Below are positions 29,101 through 39,029 of a DNA stretch of 64,000 bases, piece by piece. A model generated the notes under the pieces. The model was given only the letters and a program-made list of their open reading frames with translations. It was not told the origin of the DNA and ran no database searches. This DNA is from Lutraria lutraria (Eukaryota > Mollusca > Bivalvia > Venerida > Mactridae), in the NCBI GenBank assembly GCA_964023205.1, contig OZ026845.1, forward strand, positions 10,860,001 through 10,924,000, written 5' to 3'. The translations under genes were made by a program, and so were the position numbers. Positions within the stretch are counted from its first letter, which is position 1, and every line of letters begins with the position of its first letter.

Positions 29101-32100
29101 GCTGATCACTTTTAAATAATTCGTTTACTTTATTGGATTGAAGAGACTGGCATACAGCAACATGCTGTGTTTATTTTCCTGTCCGCATTATTCGATGGTA
29201 CGCTTTCATTAAATGATATTAATACGTAATAATGTAAAATACAAGTAATAAATGACACTTAAAATCACCATTTTGCACTTGATAAAAAATCACCAAATGA
29301 TTTCAACATTTTATGTAGAAAATCTTTTAAACCAACATTCAGAAAATGTCTTATGTAAATTTCACACACGATAAATTCTACACTATTATAAGTGACAAAT
29401 TATATATGATTTTATTGCTTCACGAATATACTTTGTATTATGATTTTATTGAAGTCTTTAATGTTAAATATCAAAATTACGATCTAAATTTACTATTAAT
29501 CGGCATCAAACGAAACACCGCACCTTTGAACATTGATCTTCATGACTTGTTTTTTGCAGTAATGATCTAAATACGTATGTTTAAGTGTACATACGATAAA
29601 GACGGTTAAGTGTATAAAATTACTGAAGATTCGCAAGTGTTTTAGAACACAAATTTTATACAAATTCAATTAATATATCGGAAATGAGAATTTTAATAAT
29701 TAAATTTTTAAAATGTCATAACTTATTATTTTCTTTTGTAATTTTACAGATGCATATACTTCAAAATTACACATATACATTTGTAATAATATGTATACAT
29801 GTTCTATAAAATTGTTTGTTTTACGCCACAATAAAAATAATAAAAGCTTGGTACATCGGCGGTGTCAGGATGAATATTAACCAATTCTCTAAATGCTACA
29901 ATTACCCCGATAATGAATTACGATTTTCTTTTTTTCTCCTCACGATTTGGGGAATACTATGAATTACGAAAATCTCGGAAAATTAGATTTGGCTCATAAA
30001 TATTCATAGAAGTAAATCGAGTTAATCACTGTCGGCATGCATATATGTAATATTAATATTTATGAATATGCATGATGTTATAGTAGAAATCAATTGATTT
30101 CTTTGGTGACTTGATACTAATAGTAGGACGCTGAAATTATTTTATCATCGCATGAATAAAGTACGGAGTACTCCAAAATTGCAATAAAACTTAAAAAGTT
30201 ATTGTGAAACGTCGCCAAGGTAACTGAAGCGTAAAGATGACAACTCAATTGGCTGACGCTTTCTTGGTGTATAAAACACCAAATCTCAAAGAAATCAAAC
30301 GACATTAAAGTCGTATTATTAATTTGTTATGATTCAATTAGGGCAATTAAATAGTTTAGCACATAGTTATCTGGCATAGATCACGCATCGTATGATCGAC
30401 TAAAGGAAGGATGAAAGTTAACGTAGGAGAAAAAAAGAAAATCTTAAATCACTAGATGTTGAAAATAGTCGATAAATGAATTAAATATTGAAATTCAAGT
30501 AAAAAGTTAAAATAGGAATCTAATAAAAATGAGTCAGAATTGGCTTTAAATCGTGAATTTAAGGAGACAGTAATATATTAATAGCTTTTCCCGGCGTGTT
30601 TAACTCGTCTGTATAGCCGACAAATCATAATACAAATTAAACGTCTATAAAAGAAAGTTGTCGCCTAGCAACTTAATCAGATACAAGTTTTAAGTAAGAA
30701 CGTCTTTATCTGAAATGTTCAAGTTTGCAGAATTATATGCGAGCTTATTTAGTCTGAAAAATGCTAAATACAGTAAAAGAAGATCATATTGGACTCGGAT
30801 ATAGCGAACTAACTATATTTCCCTTAAACGCACATCTTTATTATGAAATATAATACAAGAGTTGTACAACTGATTTATGATATCCACATTTCATTATATT
30901 CATTTCTTTGAAATAAAGATGAGCGTTTACTTGAAGTCCCGAGGAATTCAATTTAACAGTGCATGTTCTATCATGCATAGTTTGTTTTGTATTTGTTTTG
31001 TCTTTAATCAGCCATTTACGAAACTATTGGATTACAAATAAAGTTTACGTGTTGATTTTATAATTAAGTTGTACATTTGAGTTGACTTAACTTTTAAAAC
31101 GATTCAGTCGCTTTTGTGCAGATTATGTGTCCATTTCACAAGTAGTAACCGTGAACAGCGCACAAATCAAGTACTCCTGAAAGTGTCGAGTATTTCTTAC
31201 CTATTTCTCACTGTCTTGCACCTAAGTAACATTGTTATATATTAATTTGTCTGCTTTGGCATAGGGCTATACGTTATCTACAGAAACAATAAAATTACAT
31301 CAATTATTTACGGAAATGTCCGTTATATTAAGTCAATCATCCAATTTAATGCCTTAATTCAATTTATATATCTTTATCAAGTGCTAAATTAACCGCTGTT
31401 CCCACCTCACCCTCCTGTTTCTACCTACACATTCAATTAAGTTTCGACTACATATTTGATTGCAATCAGCTGACTAATATCTTGTTCCACGGAGCCTGGC
31501 CACGCTATTACCATATACAGGGTGTGAATTTATCGATATGGAGATTCCATTATTTCAGGCTACATTACTGAGTGTCTCTTAGATTAAGTGCGAGCGATTT
31601 TCCGAGTAATTAAACTATACAGAATATTGATTAAGATTTGGTTTTAATTGAGAGAAGAATTGTCAGAATTATAAGACGGTCTTCAACAAGAAAAATTTGA
31701 GAAAAACTTGACTGTCATTTTAAAGCCATAGGGGTCCACTATGCCCATCAAAATCTGTTCACAAAGACGAATAAATGTATTTTTATCCCTTGAACTTGAT
31801 TCCGGTGTATCAGTCAATGATGGTATGTTTGATCAGGGAAACGGAAATTGCCAGTGATACACTCGTGAAATCACATTAAAGTTGAAAAACAAATTTAAGA
31901 AATAATTAAAGCACTGAAAGTACGTATGGAAAATAAACTTACATAAACTTGTACTGCAACATGGAACGGAAACCAGTTTAACAAATGCATGGCGGAAGCA
32001 GAAATACGTAATACTTTATTTAATATGAAAATTCATGCGCGCAGAGCGAGTGGCGGTGATGGAAACCAGACCTATCGTTCTGTTTCCAAAAAGCACCTGA

Positions 32101-32289
32101 TATGTGACGACTTTTGTCTTTTAAAAACTCTGTTTTGCGATAAATGTCAATCTACAATGTTTTTCTTTCTTTATTTTTTCAGACGACGGACGAACAGAAA
32201 TTGATAATTCCCTCGTTGTTTCTATGGAAATAAATGGCATTATGTACCAAGGGGTTTTATTCGCTCACCAAGCCACTCGCCGGATGTGA
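2083..32289 (+). CDS. ARID3: ARID3 family transcription factor (dead ringer/retained orthologue), spliced, 8 coding exons
   Basis: Eight exons with GT-AG introns join to 1488 nt, an open frame of 495 aa plus stop. Exon phases match at every junction. The N-terminal 190 residues are highly charged and rich in Glu, Arg, Lys and Asp, likely helical. A short Ser/Thr/Pro stretch precedes the ARID domain at about residues 190-320: WTFEEQFKQ, EFLDDLFQFMQKRG, RIPIMAKQTLDLYELF, GGLVEVINKKLWREITKGL, SSITSAAFTLRTQYMKYL. That domain is almost diagnostic of ARID3. A helical Ala/Glu-rich segment and the C-terminal NSLVVSMEINGIMYQGVLF resemble the REKLES region that serves self-association in ARID3 proteins. 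Known members bind AT-rich DNA in the nucleus and control development and cell identity. I prefer the ATG at 2083 (A at -3) over the in-frame ATG at 2041. Large introns 2 and 3 probably hold regulatory DNA. Family assignment is secure. Which vertebrate paralogue (A, B or C) it resembles most cannot be told. Confidence 0.95.
2131..3669 (+). other. ARID3 intron 1
   Basis: GTGAGT to TTTTTTCAG, very AT-rich. Small ORFs here carry no recognisable motif. No repeat recognised. Confidence 0.8.
3670..4218 (+). CDS. ARID3: ARID3 coding exon 2 (charged N-terminus and start of ARID)
   Basis: The acceptor is TTTTTTCAG and the donor CAG|GTAAAT; 549 nt, phase 0 at both ends. It encodes residues 17-199. From about residue 42 to 130 the chain is dense in Glu, Lys, Arg and Asp, with heptad-like Leu spacing (LYEKLKQQEKEERLEIEREL), so a long helix or coiled coil is likely. 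A hydrophobic patch (AYLAAMSAATAGY) follows, then a Ser/Thr/Pro linker. The exon ends in WTFEEQFKQ, the first residues of the ARID domain. Confidence 0.95.
4219..11896 (+). other. ARID3 intron 2 (7.7 kb), no transposon recognised
   Basis: GTAAAT to TCTTTCAG. AT-rich throughout apart from a GC-rich pocket near 6540-6610. It contains short A/AAC-rich tracts near 4770 and 10120-10150. No coding exon, RNA gene or dispersed repeat was recognised. Its size and repeat poverty fit an intron carrying regulatory DNA, which is inference. Confidence 0.7.
6540..6571. promoter_or_regulatory. Paired palindromes in a GC-rich pocket of intron 2
   Basis: GTCACGTGAC (6540-6549) is a perfect palindrome with an E-box centre. 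GGCGCGCGCC (6562-6571) is a second perfect palindrome 12 bases later. The surrounding 70 bases are far richer in G+C and CpG than the rest of the intron. They may mark an enhancer or an internal promoter. Confidence 0.3.
11897..11969 (+). CDS. ARID3: ARID3 coding exon 3 (ARID helix 1-2)
   Basis: A 73-nt exon after TCTTTCAG, ending in phase 1 at GTAAAC. It encodes LYEISDDPKRKEFLDDLF and QFMQKR plus the first base of the next Gly. This is the signature early ARID segment. It is isolated between introns of 7.7 and 14.3 kb. Confidence 0.95.
17661..17800. repeat. Degenerate CAG/CAA trinucleotide tract
   Basis: Repeated AACATCA, CAGCAGC, CAACAAC and GTAGCA blocks form an impure trinucleotide-rich stretch inside intron 3. 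It shows no consistent coding frame or splice sites, so it reads as simple repeat. Confidence 0.6.
23594..23616 (+). other. G-quadruplex-type motif
   Basis: Four G runs (5, 3, 5 and 3 G) are separated by loops of 3, 1 and 3 bases, fitting G3+N1-7 four times. It lies on the coding strand of intron 3, so both DNA and pre-mRNA could fold. The surroundings are AT-rich. Confidence 0.55.
24600..24779. mobile_element. MITE, TA-flanked CAGTCAAAC family, copy 1
   Basis: The right end reads CACACGTTTGACTGTA. The left end (TAGAGCCAAACCTTCGAACA) is a diverged form of the family start TACAGTCAAACCTGTGAACA seen at 56413. The interior repeats 'ctttgttgacaagtggtc' and 'gacctttattcag' motifs shared with the copies at 36.8 kb and 56.4 kb. 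TA flanks and CAGT termini suggest a Tc1/mariner-type non-autonomous element. It is the only clear transposon inside the long ARID3 introns. Confidence 0.7.
26064..26218. repeat. Degenerate 24-bp tandem repeat
   Basis: About seven copies of a unit with core GTCCATTGACATACATA start at 26064, 26088, 26112, 26141, 26166, 26190 and near 26210. The array ends about 85 bases before ARID3 exon 4. Confidence 0.75.
26305..26488 (+). CDS. ARID3: ARID3 coding exon 4 (ARID core)
   Basis: Acceptor TTTCAG, donor GTAAGT, 184 nt. It encodes the core of the domain, including GGLVEVINKKLWREITKGL and SSITSAAFTLRT, the turn and recognition-helix region that contacts DNA in ARID proteins. Phases on both sides agree with the neighbouring exons. 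Confidence 0.97.
26693..26904 (+). CDS. ARID3: ARID3 coding exon 5 (end of ARID)
   Basis: Acceptor TTATTCCAG, donor GTAGTT, 212 nt. It encodes YMKYLYPYECEKLHLSSP and LQAAIDGNRREGRR, the extended C-terminal ARID helix typical of ARID3. A Pro/His/Gly/Asn-rich linker follows (TLIPTSHPHPHFNG). The donor is non-optimal (GTAGTT), so alternative use of this site is possible. Confidence 0.93.
27232..27297 (+). CDS. ARID3: ARID3 coding exon 6
   Basis: A 66-nt exon between TTGTTTAG and GTAAGT, phase 2-in/1-out and compatible with exons 5 and 7. It encodes SPITSLRQFWQMQAAQQQM, a Gln-rich amphipathic stretch. Its length is a multiple of three and it starts and ends in the same phase, so skipping would keep the frame. 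An alternative isoform is possible. Confidence 0.85.
27298..28818 (+). other. ARID3 intron 6
   Basis: GTAAGT to AATTTCAG, 1.5 kb. No repeat, RNA gene or exon recognised. Confidence 0.7.
28819..29067 (+). CDS. ARID3: ARID3 coding exon 7 (REKLES-proximal helix)
   Basis: Acceptor AATTTCAG, donor GTAAGT, 249 nt. It encodes DDSLPPTPHRSLSERYAERD, then an Ala/Glu/Met/Arg-rich helical stretch (AMEEATRKMEEASRAAALAA). A basic PPRKRL follows that could act as a nuclear localisation signal. Its place and composition fit the helical first half of the REKLES region. Confidence 0.93.
29068..32182 (+). other. ARID3 intron 7
   Basis: GTAAGT to TTATTTTTTCAG, 3.1 kb, AT-rich. No repeat or exon recognised; the short ORFs lack motifs. 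Confidence 0.7.
32183..32289 (+). CDS. ARID3: ARID3 coding exon 8 (REKLES beta segment, stop)
   Basis: The acceptor is TTATTTTTTCAG and the stop TGA is at 32287-32289. It encodes DGRTEIDNSLVVSMEINGIM and YQGVLFAHQATRRM. The V-x-M-E-I-N-G-x-x-Y-x-G-V-L-F core is the beta half of the REKLES region. The protein ends 10 residues after it (AHQATRRM tail). Confidence 0.95.
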
Positions 32290-33420
32290 ACCAATTTCTA
32301 GACAATATATGCGGGTATTACAAAAGACGCTTGATAAAGCGCTTGTCGTGTAGACACCCAACCGGAAGTGACGTGAATTCGGAGGCCAACTTACATTACC
32401 TATATTTTACAGAATGGAGACAACATTTTGGCTAAATACACTAAAACTACTTTGTGTGAGTAGAAGGAAGAGAATATAATAACTATATATTGTCAATGTG
32501 TTGAAGGTTTGCTTCCGGTTTAAGTAACGATTGCGCATGCGCGTAAAGGAGATGACGTCATCATCTATGCGACGTTTAACGCTTAAACTACGCAAGGAAT
32601 GGCGATATAAACTATTCGTGAAGACTTTGAAAACTATTATGAGTAAATGACGAAAATGAATGTGTTATATTTGGTGAATTGTACAGATAAACAAACAATT
32701 ACTTCGGTTGAAACATTTGTTTTATAAATGTTTAATACTCATTTAATTATCTAGATATTAGGAGCGGTATTTGTAATACGTGTTGTGTTTACATACATAC
32801 TTATTCAATTGATATTTTGCACTTAGTGTTTATACAATTTTAGATATGATATTGTTGCAGTCAGGTAATGGGTATACTAAATGTTTTAGTGACCAAAATC
32901 TGAAACTAAACCTTTTTTGTTCTCTATACATAAAGTTCTATTGATTTGATATTTTGAACAAGAATGTATCTTGATTGCTCACTAGGAATTCACCCAGAAA
33001 TATGCTACGTCTGAAATTCCTCGTTACATTCAACCATCTTATTGATGCATTCGATGTGGAGATCATATTGTACAATGCCCCCATCCCACATTGTTACAGA
33101 GCTTTCTATTTGAGACGAGTATCATTTCACATTTGTTACATTGTACGGTTTTAATAATTCATATCTTTTAATCTCAATTTCGTGGACGTGTGTAAGAGGG
33201 AAACTAATGCTAGTCTGTGTTCTCTGAGGTATAAATGTCTGAGAAATGGACCACGTGATTTGTATACGTTTAGTTTTAAATTCATCGAATTTAAGCTGTT
33301 TATGTTGTAGATTCTCTTCATTTTTATCATTTTCTATCTCACATTTTTCTAATCGGTTACATTATTGACTTTTATGATGAATTAATAAAGATATCAATAA
33401 ATATGCTCGAGGATCATTTA
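32290..33420 (+). other. Probable ARID3 3' UTR with poly(A) signals
   Basis: It follows the TGA directly. AATAAA occurs at 33384-33389 and again near 33397, a plausible end of transcript. Another AATAAA lies near 34685. Which is used cannot be decided from sequence. Confidence 0.4.
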
Positions 33421-33429
33421 TCTTATAGT

Positions 33430-33552
33430 AAAAATCTAGCTGGTACCCCTTTTTCATTTATCCTGCGATAGAAATCTAGCTTGTACCCATTTTTTCATTT
33501 ATCCTGCAATAAAACTTTAGCTGGTACCCCTTTTTTCATTTGTCCTGCAGTG
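33430..33552. repeat. Three-copy tandem repeat of about 41 bp
   Basis: TCTAGCTGGTACCCCTTTTT-like cores recur near 33435, 33475 and 33516, each followed by TTCATTTATCCTGC. The array sits just beyond the putative poly(A) signals. Confidence 0.8.
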
Positions 33553-35320
33553 TGAGGTTGACCGTTTAAAACTAGTTTACCCCTGTCACCGTAGCTTCGC
33601 CTCAAACCTATTCTCCAGGAGACTGTGTTTTGCCCTCCGTTTTTGTGTACGGTCCTATATGATATGTCTTGGGGTTTTGAGATTTATGGGAATATTTTGA
33701 AATAGTATTTTGGGGAAAGTATGATTTTTTTGTATGTTTTTTCTTATCTGAATTTTCTAATCTTTTTTGTTCGTTTGTTTAAGATACGTTCAATCCATTC
33801 CATTGAAATATCATCATGGAAACCCTGTTTGGCCAATAAATTATGACGTCATTAATTTTCGAAAGAAATCTATTTTTTGCACCTTGATGTAAGCATGATA
33901 TTTTTTCTCGAGAAGAAACGAATTGACAAGAGCTCGTAAGTCATAGCGGCGGTGAAATGGTAGCCCTCGTTAGTTTTAGAATGTAATTTCAACGTGTTTT
34001 CAGCCCACAAACTTAGTCTTGTAGAATAGCATTCACTCACATTGTTTACAGGTCCCGGTATTTCTGATCACCTTTAGACGCTCTTTGATTGAAGACTATT
34101 GTTCCAAATCTTCTAGAAGCTTACAATCACGTGATCTTCTAGTTAATGGATCAGCGAGTCATATAAACTTGCCATGTTTTGTTCACAGACAGGTTAAGGA
34201 GAATTGTCTCTGAATTATTTTGTTACTTTCAAACAGCTCTCTTATCTTCGTGACTGTGCGTATGTGCAGTACGCCATTTTCTAGTCATAAACAAATTGCC
34301 ATTCTAACGCTTAAACACTCTTTAAACTTTGTACTAAGATTTTGTTTTGTTTAACTACAGTTAGTTTCATTATCGTCAACATCACAGACTTAGATATTTG
34401 TATAATATGAATATGTCTCGAAAGATTACACACAATTTGTGTCTTTCGTACTCATAACTATTCGCGCACATTACAATTCGTTCACATTATTCGTACATAT
34501 ATGATAGATTATATGATCGTGGAAATGTGAATAAACATTGCATGTCTAGTATCATATTAACTACACATGTGTAGTGATATAAGAAAATTTAAGCATGAAT
34601 ATGACCTTTATGTGTTACATTTTCTTTCTTTTTATTGTATTTTTTGTACAAATAGTAAATGTTGATATAAATGAATTATTATTTAATAAAAAATGTTATA
34701 TGTCTGTATTTCGCGTTGGTGATTATTTCTCAAACATGATAATCTAGTCTGATGTGGTTTAGGTGTAGATACACTAAAACGTGATCTTCATTAGGTGACA
34801 GTTTTAAATGGTATATATGCATACTGCAAGTGCAGATAATACCTCGTACATGTATTGTATATCTTGGAAATACCCAGGAGGCATTGTCATGAAATCCGGA
34901 GACACAGTATCTGCCTTATTGGCATACAGTATAGTTGGAATCATATGAATTTGATTGGCCTTCTCGGGAATATGTTTTTGATGTTTAGTAACGTACGTTT
35001 TTGATAGCCGTCATTCAAAAGAACCTGTGATACATATATTTGAAGGGATAAAACTAACAATTTTGGAGCGCTGAGGCGTCTAGGCTTCTACGCCACGTCC
35101 GCATGGACGCCACAATATGGTGGACATTGCAGCCATTGCTTGAACCAAATTATTTCCTATAAGGATTTGTGTTTGAAAAGAAATAAAATGAGATTTTTTT
35201 ATAGTAATATATAATACATTATATGTACATGAAAGGAATAGTGTATTCAAATATTGGAGCTATTAGGACTCTAGTATATGGAATAAGATCACTAACTTTA
35301 TCATCATATCTGAACAATTT
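33553..35320. other. Intergenic DNA, nothing recognised
   Basis: No gene, repeat family or RNA gene seen. AT-rich with T-rich runs near 33730-33780. Confidence 0.5.
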
Positions 35321-35325
35321 CATGT

Positions 35326-35504
35326 ACAGTACAACATCTCCAAAGCAACATACTTTGGGAGTAGCAAAATAATGTATTTGTAGAGAGATTGTTGCACTAG
35401 AGAGGTTAGATTAGCAGTTAAATCGTGCAGTGGGAAAACATCATGCTGTTGTTTGAAGGAAGGTTGTTGCTCTAGTGAGGGCCGCTCTGGAGAGGTCACA
35501 CTGT
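35326..35504. mobile_element. Short TA-flanked MITE
   Basis: The left end ACAGTACAACATCTCCAAAG and the reverse complement of the right end, ACAGTGTGACCTCTCCAGAG, are imperfect terminal inverted repeats of about 20 bp. TA dinucleotides lie at both borders. The length is 179 bp and there is no coding capacity. It is probably Tc1/mariner-type. Confidence 0.65.
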
Positions 35505-35505
35505 A

Positions 35506-36818
35506 TATGAATAACAAACGATCTGCAGAGGCTTATACAAACTATTGAAAACAGTGAACATAACACAAAATTTAGCACCCAAAATATTTGTTCATAAAAA
35601 ATATTGAAATTTCGGACTGCTGTAAAAAGAAAACAATGCTACATATACGTATGTACAAATATGTAGGTATTTTACTTTCAACAATGAACAATTAATATCA
35701 CCTATTATATACATGCCTTTTTCGCACCGAAATTAGTACTGAATCAAAGGCCATGAACGGTCTCACGAGAAGGTCATATGACATTACGATACGTAGTCAT
35801 GGGCAACATGGATCAGTCTTGAATAAATCAAGTCGTATTTTCAGACATTGAGAACGATACAAATCTACATAAATGAATACGATCCGAATCAGAAGGATTA
35901 CGTACAATTTGTCACGGGATAAAAAAGATGAACTTTGACTATAGAGTCATTATATACAGTTAAACACGATACAGTCAATTCCTGGAGACCTGTGCCACAG
36001 GGTGAGTTTATACGCATGACTGCGTATTGCCAGGCCACTTCCGATACAACACGAATAATGGTACCGGACTTGCGATACGCTACAAAATATCATAAGACGC
36101 ATTGTTTTCATCGTAAAAAACTTTATATAAAATTGTTGTAATTGTAATAGAAAGATTAATTTACAGATATGGTTTTACAAAATTTTAAACAGTTACCATA
36201 ATCCAACTGTTAGATTTGTTAAAACCACAAAGCATATTAACAATTCATGACTTGAAACATACTTTTTCACCTATTTTACAGATGTCGCGTATTGATAAAA
36301 TAACATATTGGGTGTAATTTTGAACACTCCTAGAATTTAAAGTACAGACATGTGCGTGGAGCTCGTGCGCTATGTTAATATTTACAAGTATGAGTGTACT
36401 TAATACAGTATTTGAATGGATTGTTTCACATTGTTCAGTGTTTAAGATGATACAAACTTATAGCATTACCACCTCATTATTTACTGACACTCACAATTTG
36501 TGCCTTAAATTCAAATAACAATACAATCGTCAATGTATCCTGCTGAACTGGTGAATTGTCACTCTAGAAAAAAAACCTAGCATTCAGAATGGTTTGATAA
36601 AGACAGATTAGCAAACGTACTGACAGGGAGTCCAACACCTCACCAACATTAGGCTTGTCTTTAAGAGATGTACGTACAGAAGAACGTTAGATGTTTGACA
36701 CGTTTTGTCTAGTATAATCTGACTTACTTTACACGTATCATCTCTCTCAAGTTTGCGTGCAGCATTTTCTGCCAGATCTTATTGTTTGTAATAGATAAGT
36801 ATATGTTTTATCTTTTTA
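35506..36818. other. Intergenic DNA, nothing recognised
   Basis: AT-rich. No motif-bearing ORF, repeat or RNA gene seen. Confidence 0.5.
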
Positions 36819-36842
36819 TACAGTCAAAGTTGCGAACAAATG

Positions 36843-37064
36843 TCATGACAGGTCATGAGTTCGAATCTCGGCTGCTCTTTCAATAGTTCAGGGATGTCTT
36901 TTCAGTGCCCCATCCCAACCATATAACCAAGCCGTGTACAGTGTTAAGAAATTCACAGGAAAAGGTCGAGGCTTGTATCGGTGCTTTACACTAGTATCTC
37001 CTATCCCAGCTCTCTGGAAGGTCTGCAGTTGTCGAATTGTTCGTTAAACAACAATAAATAAGTG
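36843..37064 (+). mobile_element. tRNA-derived SINE, 5'-truncated, inside the MITE
   Basis: A B-box-like GAGTTCGAATCTCGG near 36860 and a tail TCGTTAAACAACAATAAATA at 37041-37060 bound it. The host MITE sequence gaacaaatg before and gaacaatgg after looks like a target-site duplication. The A-box half is missing. Confidence 0.6.
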
Positions 37065-37170
37065 AACAATGGCCAATCTTGGAAAAGACATAATGTGGCC
37101 ATTATTGACAGGTGCGCTTAAATCGGACGTCATTTTGTTCTGGATAGCCCATGAGAGTTTTAAAAAAGAA

Positions 37171-37792
37171 TGGCCTTTATTCACATGATGGTCTTTATTC
37201 ACATGATGGCCTTTATTCGCGTGACGGCCTTTATTCGCATGGCGGCCTTTATTCACATGATTGCCTTTATTCACATGATGGCCTTTATTCACATGATAGC
37301 CTTTATTCGCATGATGACCTTTATTCGCATGACGGCCTTATTCGCATGACGGCCTTTATTCACATGATGGCCTTTATTCGCATTATTGCCTTTATTCACA
37401 TGATGGCCTTTATTCACATGACGGCCTTTATTCACATGATGGCCTTTATTCACATGACGGCCTTTATTCACATTATGGCCTTTATTCGCATGGCGGCCTT
37501 TATTCACATGGTGGCCTTTATTCACATGGTGGCCTTTATTCACATGATGGCCTTTATTCACATGATAGCCTTTATTCACATGATAGCCTTTATTCACATG
37601 ATAGCCTTTATTCACATGATGGCCTTAATCACATGATAGCCTTTATTCACATGATAGCCTTTATTCACATGATAGCCTTTATTCACATGATAGCCTTTAT
37701 TCACATGATGGCCTTTATTCACACGATGGCCTTTATTCACATGATGGCCTTTATTCACATGATGGCCTTTATTCGCATGGCGGCCTTTATTC
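37171..37792. repeat. 18-bp VNTR, about 35 units
   Basis: The unit is GGCCTTTATTCACATGAT with frequent CACATG/CGCATG and GATGG/GACGG variants. One unit near 37332 lacks two bases. The unit matches the right arm of the surrounding MITE. Because 18 is divisible by three, several frames on both strands stay open and spell 6-residue repeats. These ORFs are not genes. Confidence 0.95.
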
Positions 37793-37859
37793 TCGTTAAC
37801 ACATGTTTGACTGTATTTGTGTTTCTTTTCTGCTATTGTCTTGTTAAAATCCTCACACC

Positions 37860-37960
37860 AAGTCCTAGTGGATATTGTACAGGGCGTAGAGCACTATGTG
37901 TCATCCGATAACCATAAGCTTGAATCTCGGTCGCCCTGTTCGAGTCTTAGTCCCTTTTTC
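37860..37960 (+). mobile_element. tRNA-like SINE fragment
   Basis: CAGGGCGTAGAGCACTATG resembles an A-box region and GCTTGAATCTCGG a B-box, about 50 bases apart. CAGGGCG and CGCCCTG could pair. It is too diverged to be a functional tRNA. Confidence 0.45.
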
Positions 37961-38459
37961 AAAATCACTAAAACAGGGTCTAGGTATTGGTAAGACCGAT
38001 CAGGAAGTACTAATCAAAAGATTTAAGTCTCGTAGTGAAATAATTAAGCTACAGCTACTTAAAATAGTCTCATCAAAGCTACTCGCCATTATTATGATCT
38101 TCATACATATATATTCAACATTGGCTTAATTTAGTCATAGTTATAGTATTAATATTTTATTATAAAATAATGTTTTACGAGATATGATCGGAAGTTATCG
38201 TAAAATGTTAATCACGTGAGTATAATTATTGAGTTGTACTCACTTTATTAAAGACCTAAACTGTTAGTTCACGTCCATTTTTGTCAGCTGGGAATAAGAA
38301 TGGAATGCACATAAATATAAAAAAGCTAGAACGTTAATTTTTATAGTAGTCGAGTTACTTCAAAATTCTTATAAAACTATGAAAAAAATCTATAATATTG
38401 TACGCATTCAGATAAATTCACTTGGATATTATTTCGATATGACTCGGATATTATCATAC

Positions 38460-38671
38460 GGGGTCTCTGTCGAGTGGTAAAGACTAGTGATCGCTAGCCC
38501 TTCACTACCCTTAGTTTGAATCCTTTCTGGGGCCGGCAAAAATCAGATATGAGTCAGTTGTCTCCTGGCTTACATAAGATCGGTGGTTCCAACCAGGTGT
38601 AGATTATTTGGGTCTTCATCCGTTATTAAATATGGGTAAGTTGCCAAATCATCCTGGATGTTGGTGCTACG
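38460..38671 (+). mobile_element. tRNA-derived SINE, interrupted at its tail by a TTAA MITE
   Basis: TGTCGAGTGGTAAAG (A-box-like) and TTAGTTTGAATCC (B-box-like) form a tRNA-like head. The body GGTGGTTCCAACCAGGTGTAG, GGGTCTTCATCC and the tail GGTGCTACGTTAAA match a SINE-type repeat I know as common in bivalves. The TTAA of its tail is the insertion point of the next element, and the A-rich tail resumes at 39030. Confidence 0.7.
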
Positions 38672-39029
38672 TTAAAGGGGCATACCCTACAACTTGGTGC
38701 ATCTAGAATCAAGGCAAAATGATGATAAATTAGAACCTTGTAAAGAAAAAAGCAGACGAAGAAAGTTTCAGCCAAAAATTCATCCAATTAAAAATAAAAT
38801 CACAAAAATATTAGTTTCCATAAAAGATCGGAAACTCTTTGGAATTTGTTGTACAATTTTTGGGTGGAAGTGATTTATTGCTATGATTTTTGCGGCTAGT
38901 ACCTAAACTAGTCATTTTATGACCCAAGTTCTTCTTGCAATTATCCATTATATATTGTTTTACATATACAACTAACACATTTTTACACTTTCACAGAATG
39001 TTTGTCAGTTGTAGGGTATGCCCCTTTAA
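38672..39029. mobile_element. TTAA-flanked MITE with 23-bp perfect inverted repeats
   Basis: The segments 38672-38694 and 39007-39029 are exact reverse complements (TTAAAGGGGCATACCCTACA and three more bases). TTAA at both outer edges could be the target duplication, as in piggyBac-type elements. The 358-bp element has no transposase. An ORF crossing its right end is chance. Confidence 0.85.

Larger units (their letters stand above)
36821..37813. mobile_element. CAGTCAAAC-family MITE, copy 2, with SINE insertion and VNTR expansion
   Basis: The left end TACAGTCAAAGTTGCGAACA starts at 36819 and the right end ACATGTTTGACTGTA finishes at 37815, giving TA at both borders. The internal stretch 37066-37170 aligns with copies at 24.6 and 56.4 kb (ATAATGTGGCCATTATTGAC, ATTTTGTTCTGGATA). 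Two later events enlarged it from about 180 bp to nearly 1 kb: a SINE inserted after the left end, and a segment of the right arm amplified into an 18-bp VNTR. Confidence 0.75.

Noticed and set aside
37151..37911. ORFs of 92-161 codons in the 18-bp VNTR
   Set aside because: Created by the frame-neutral unit. A 2-base deletion in one unit switches frame without any other change, which a coding sequence would not tolerate.
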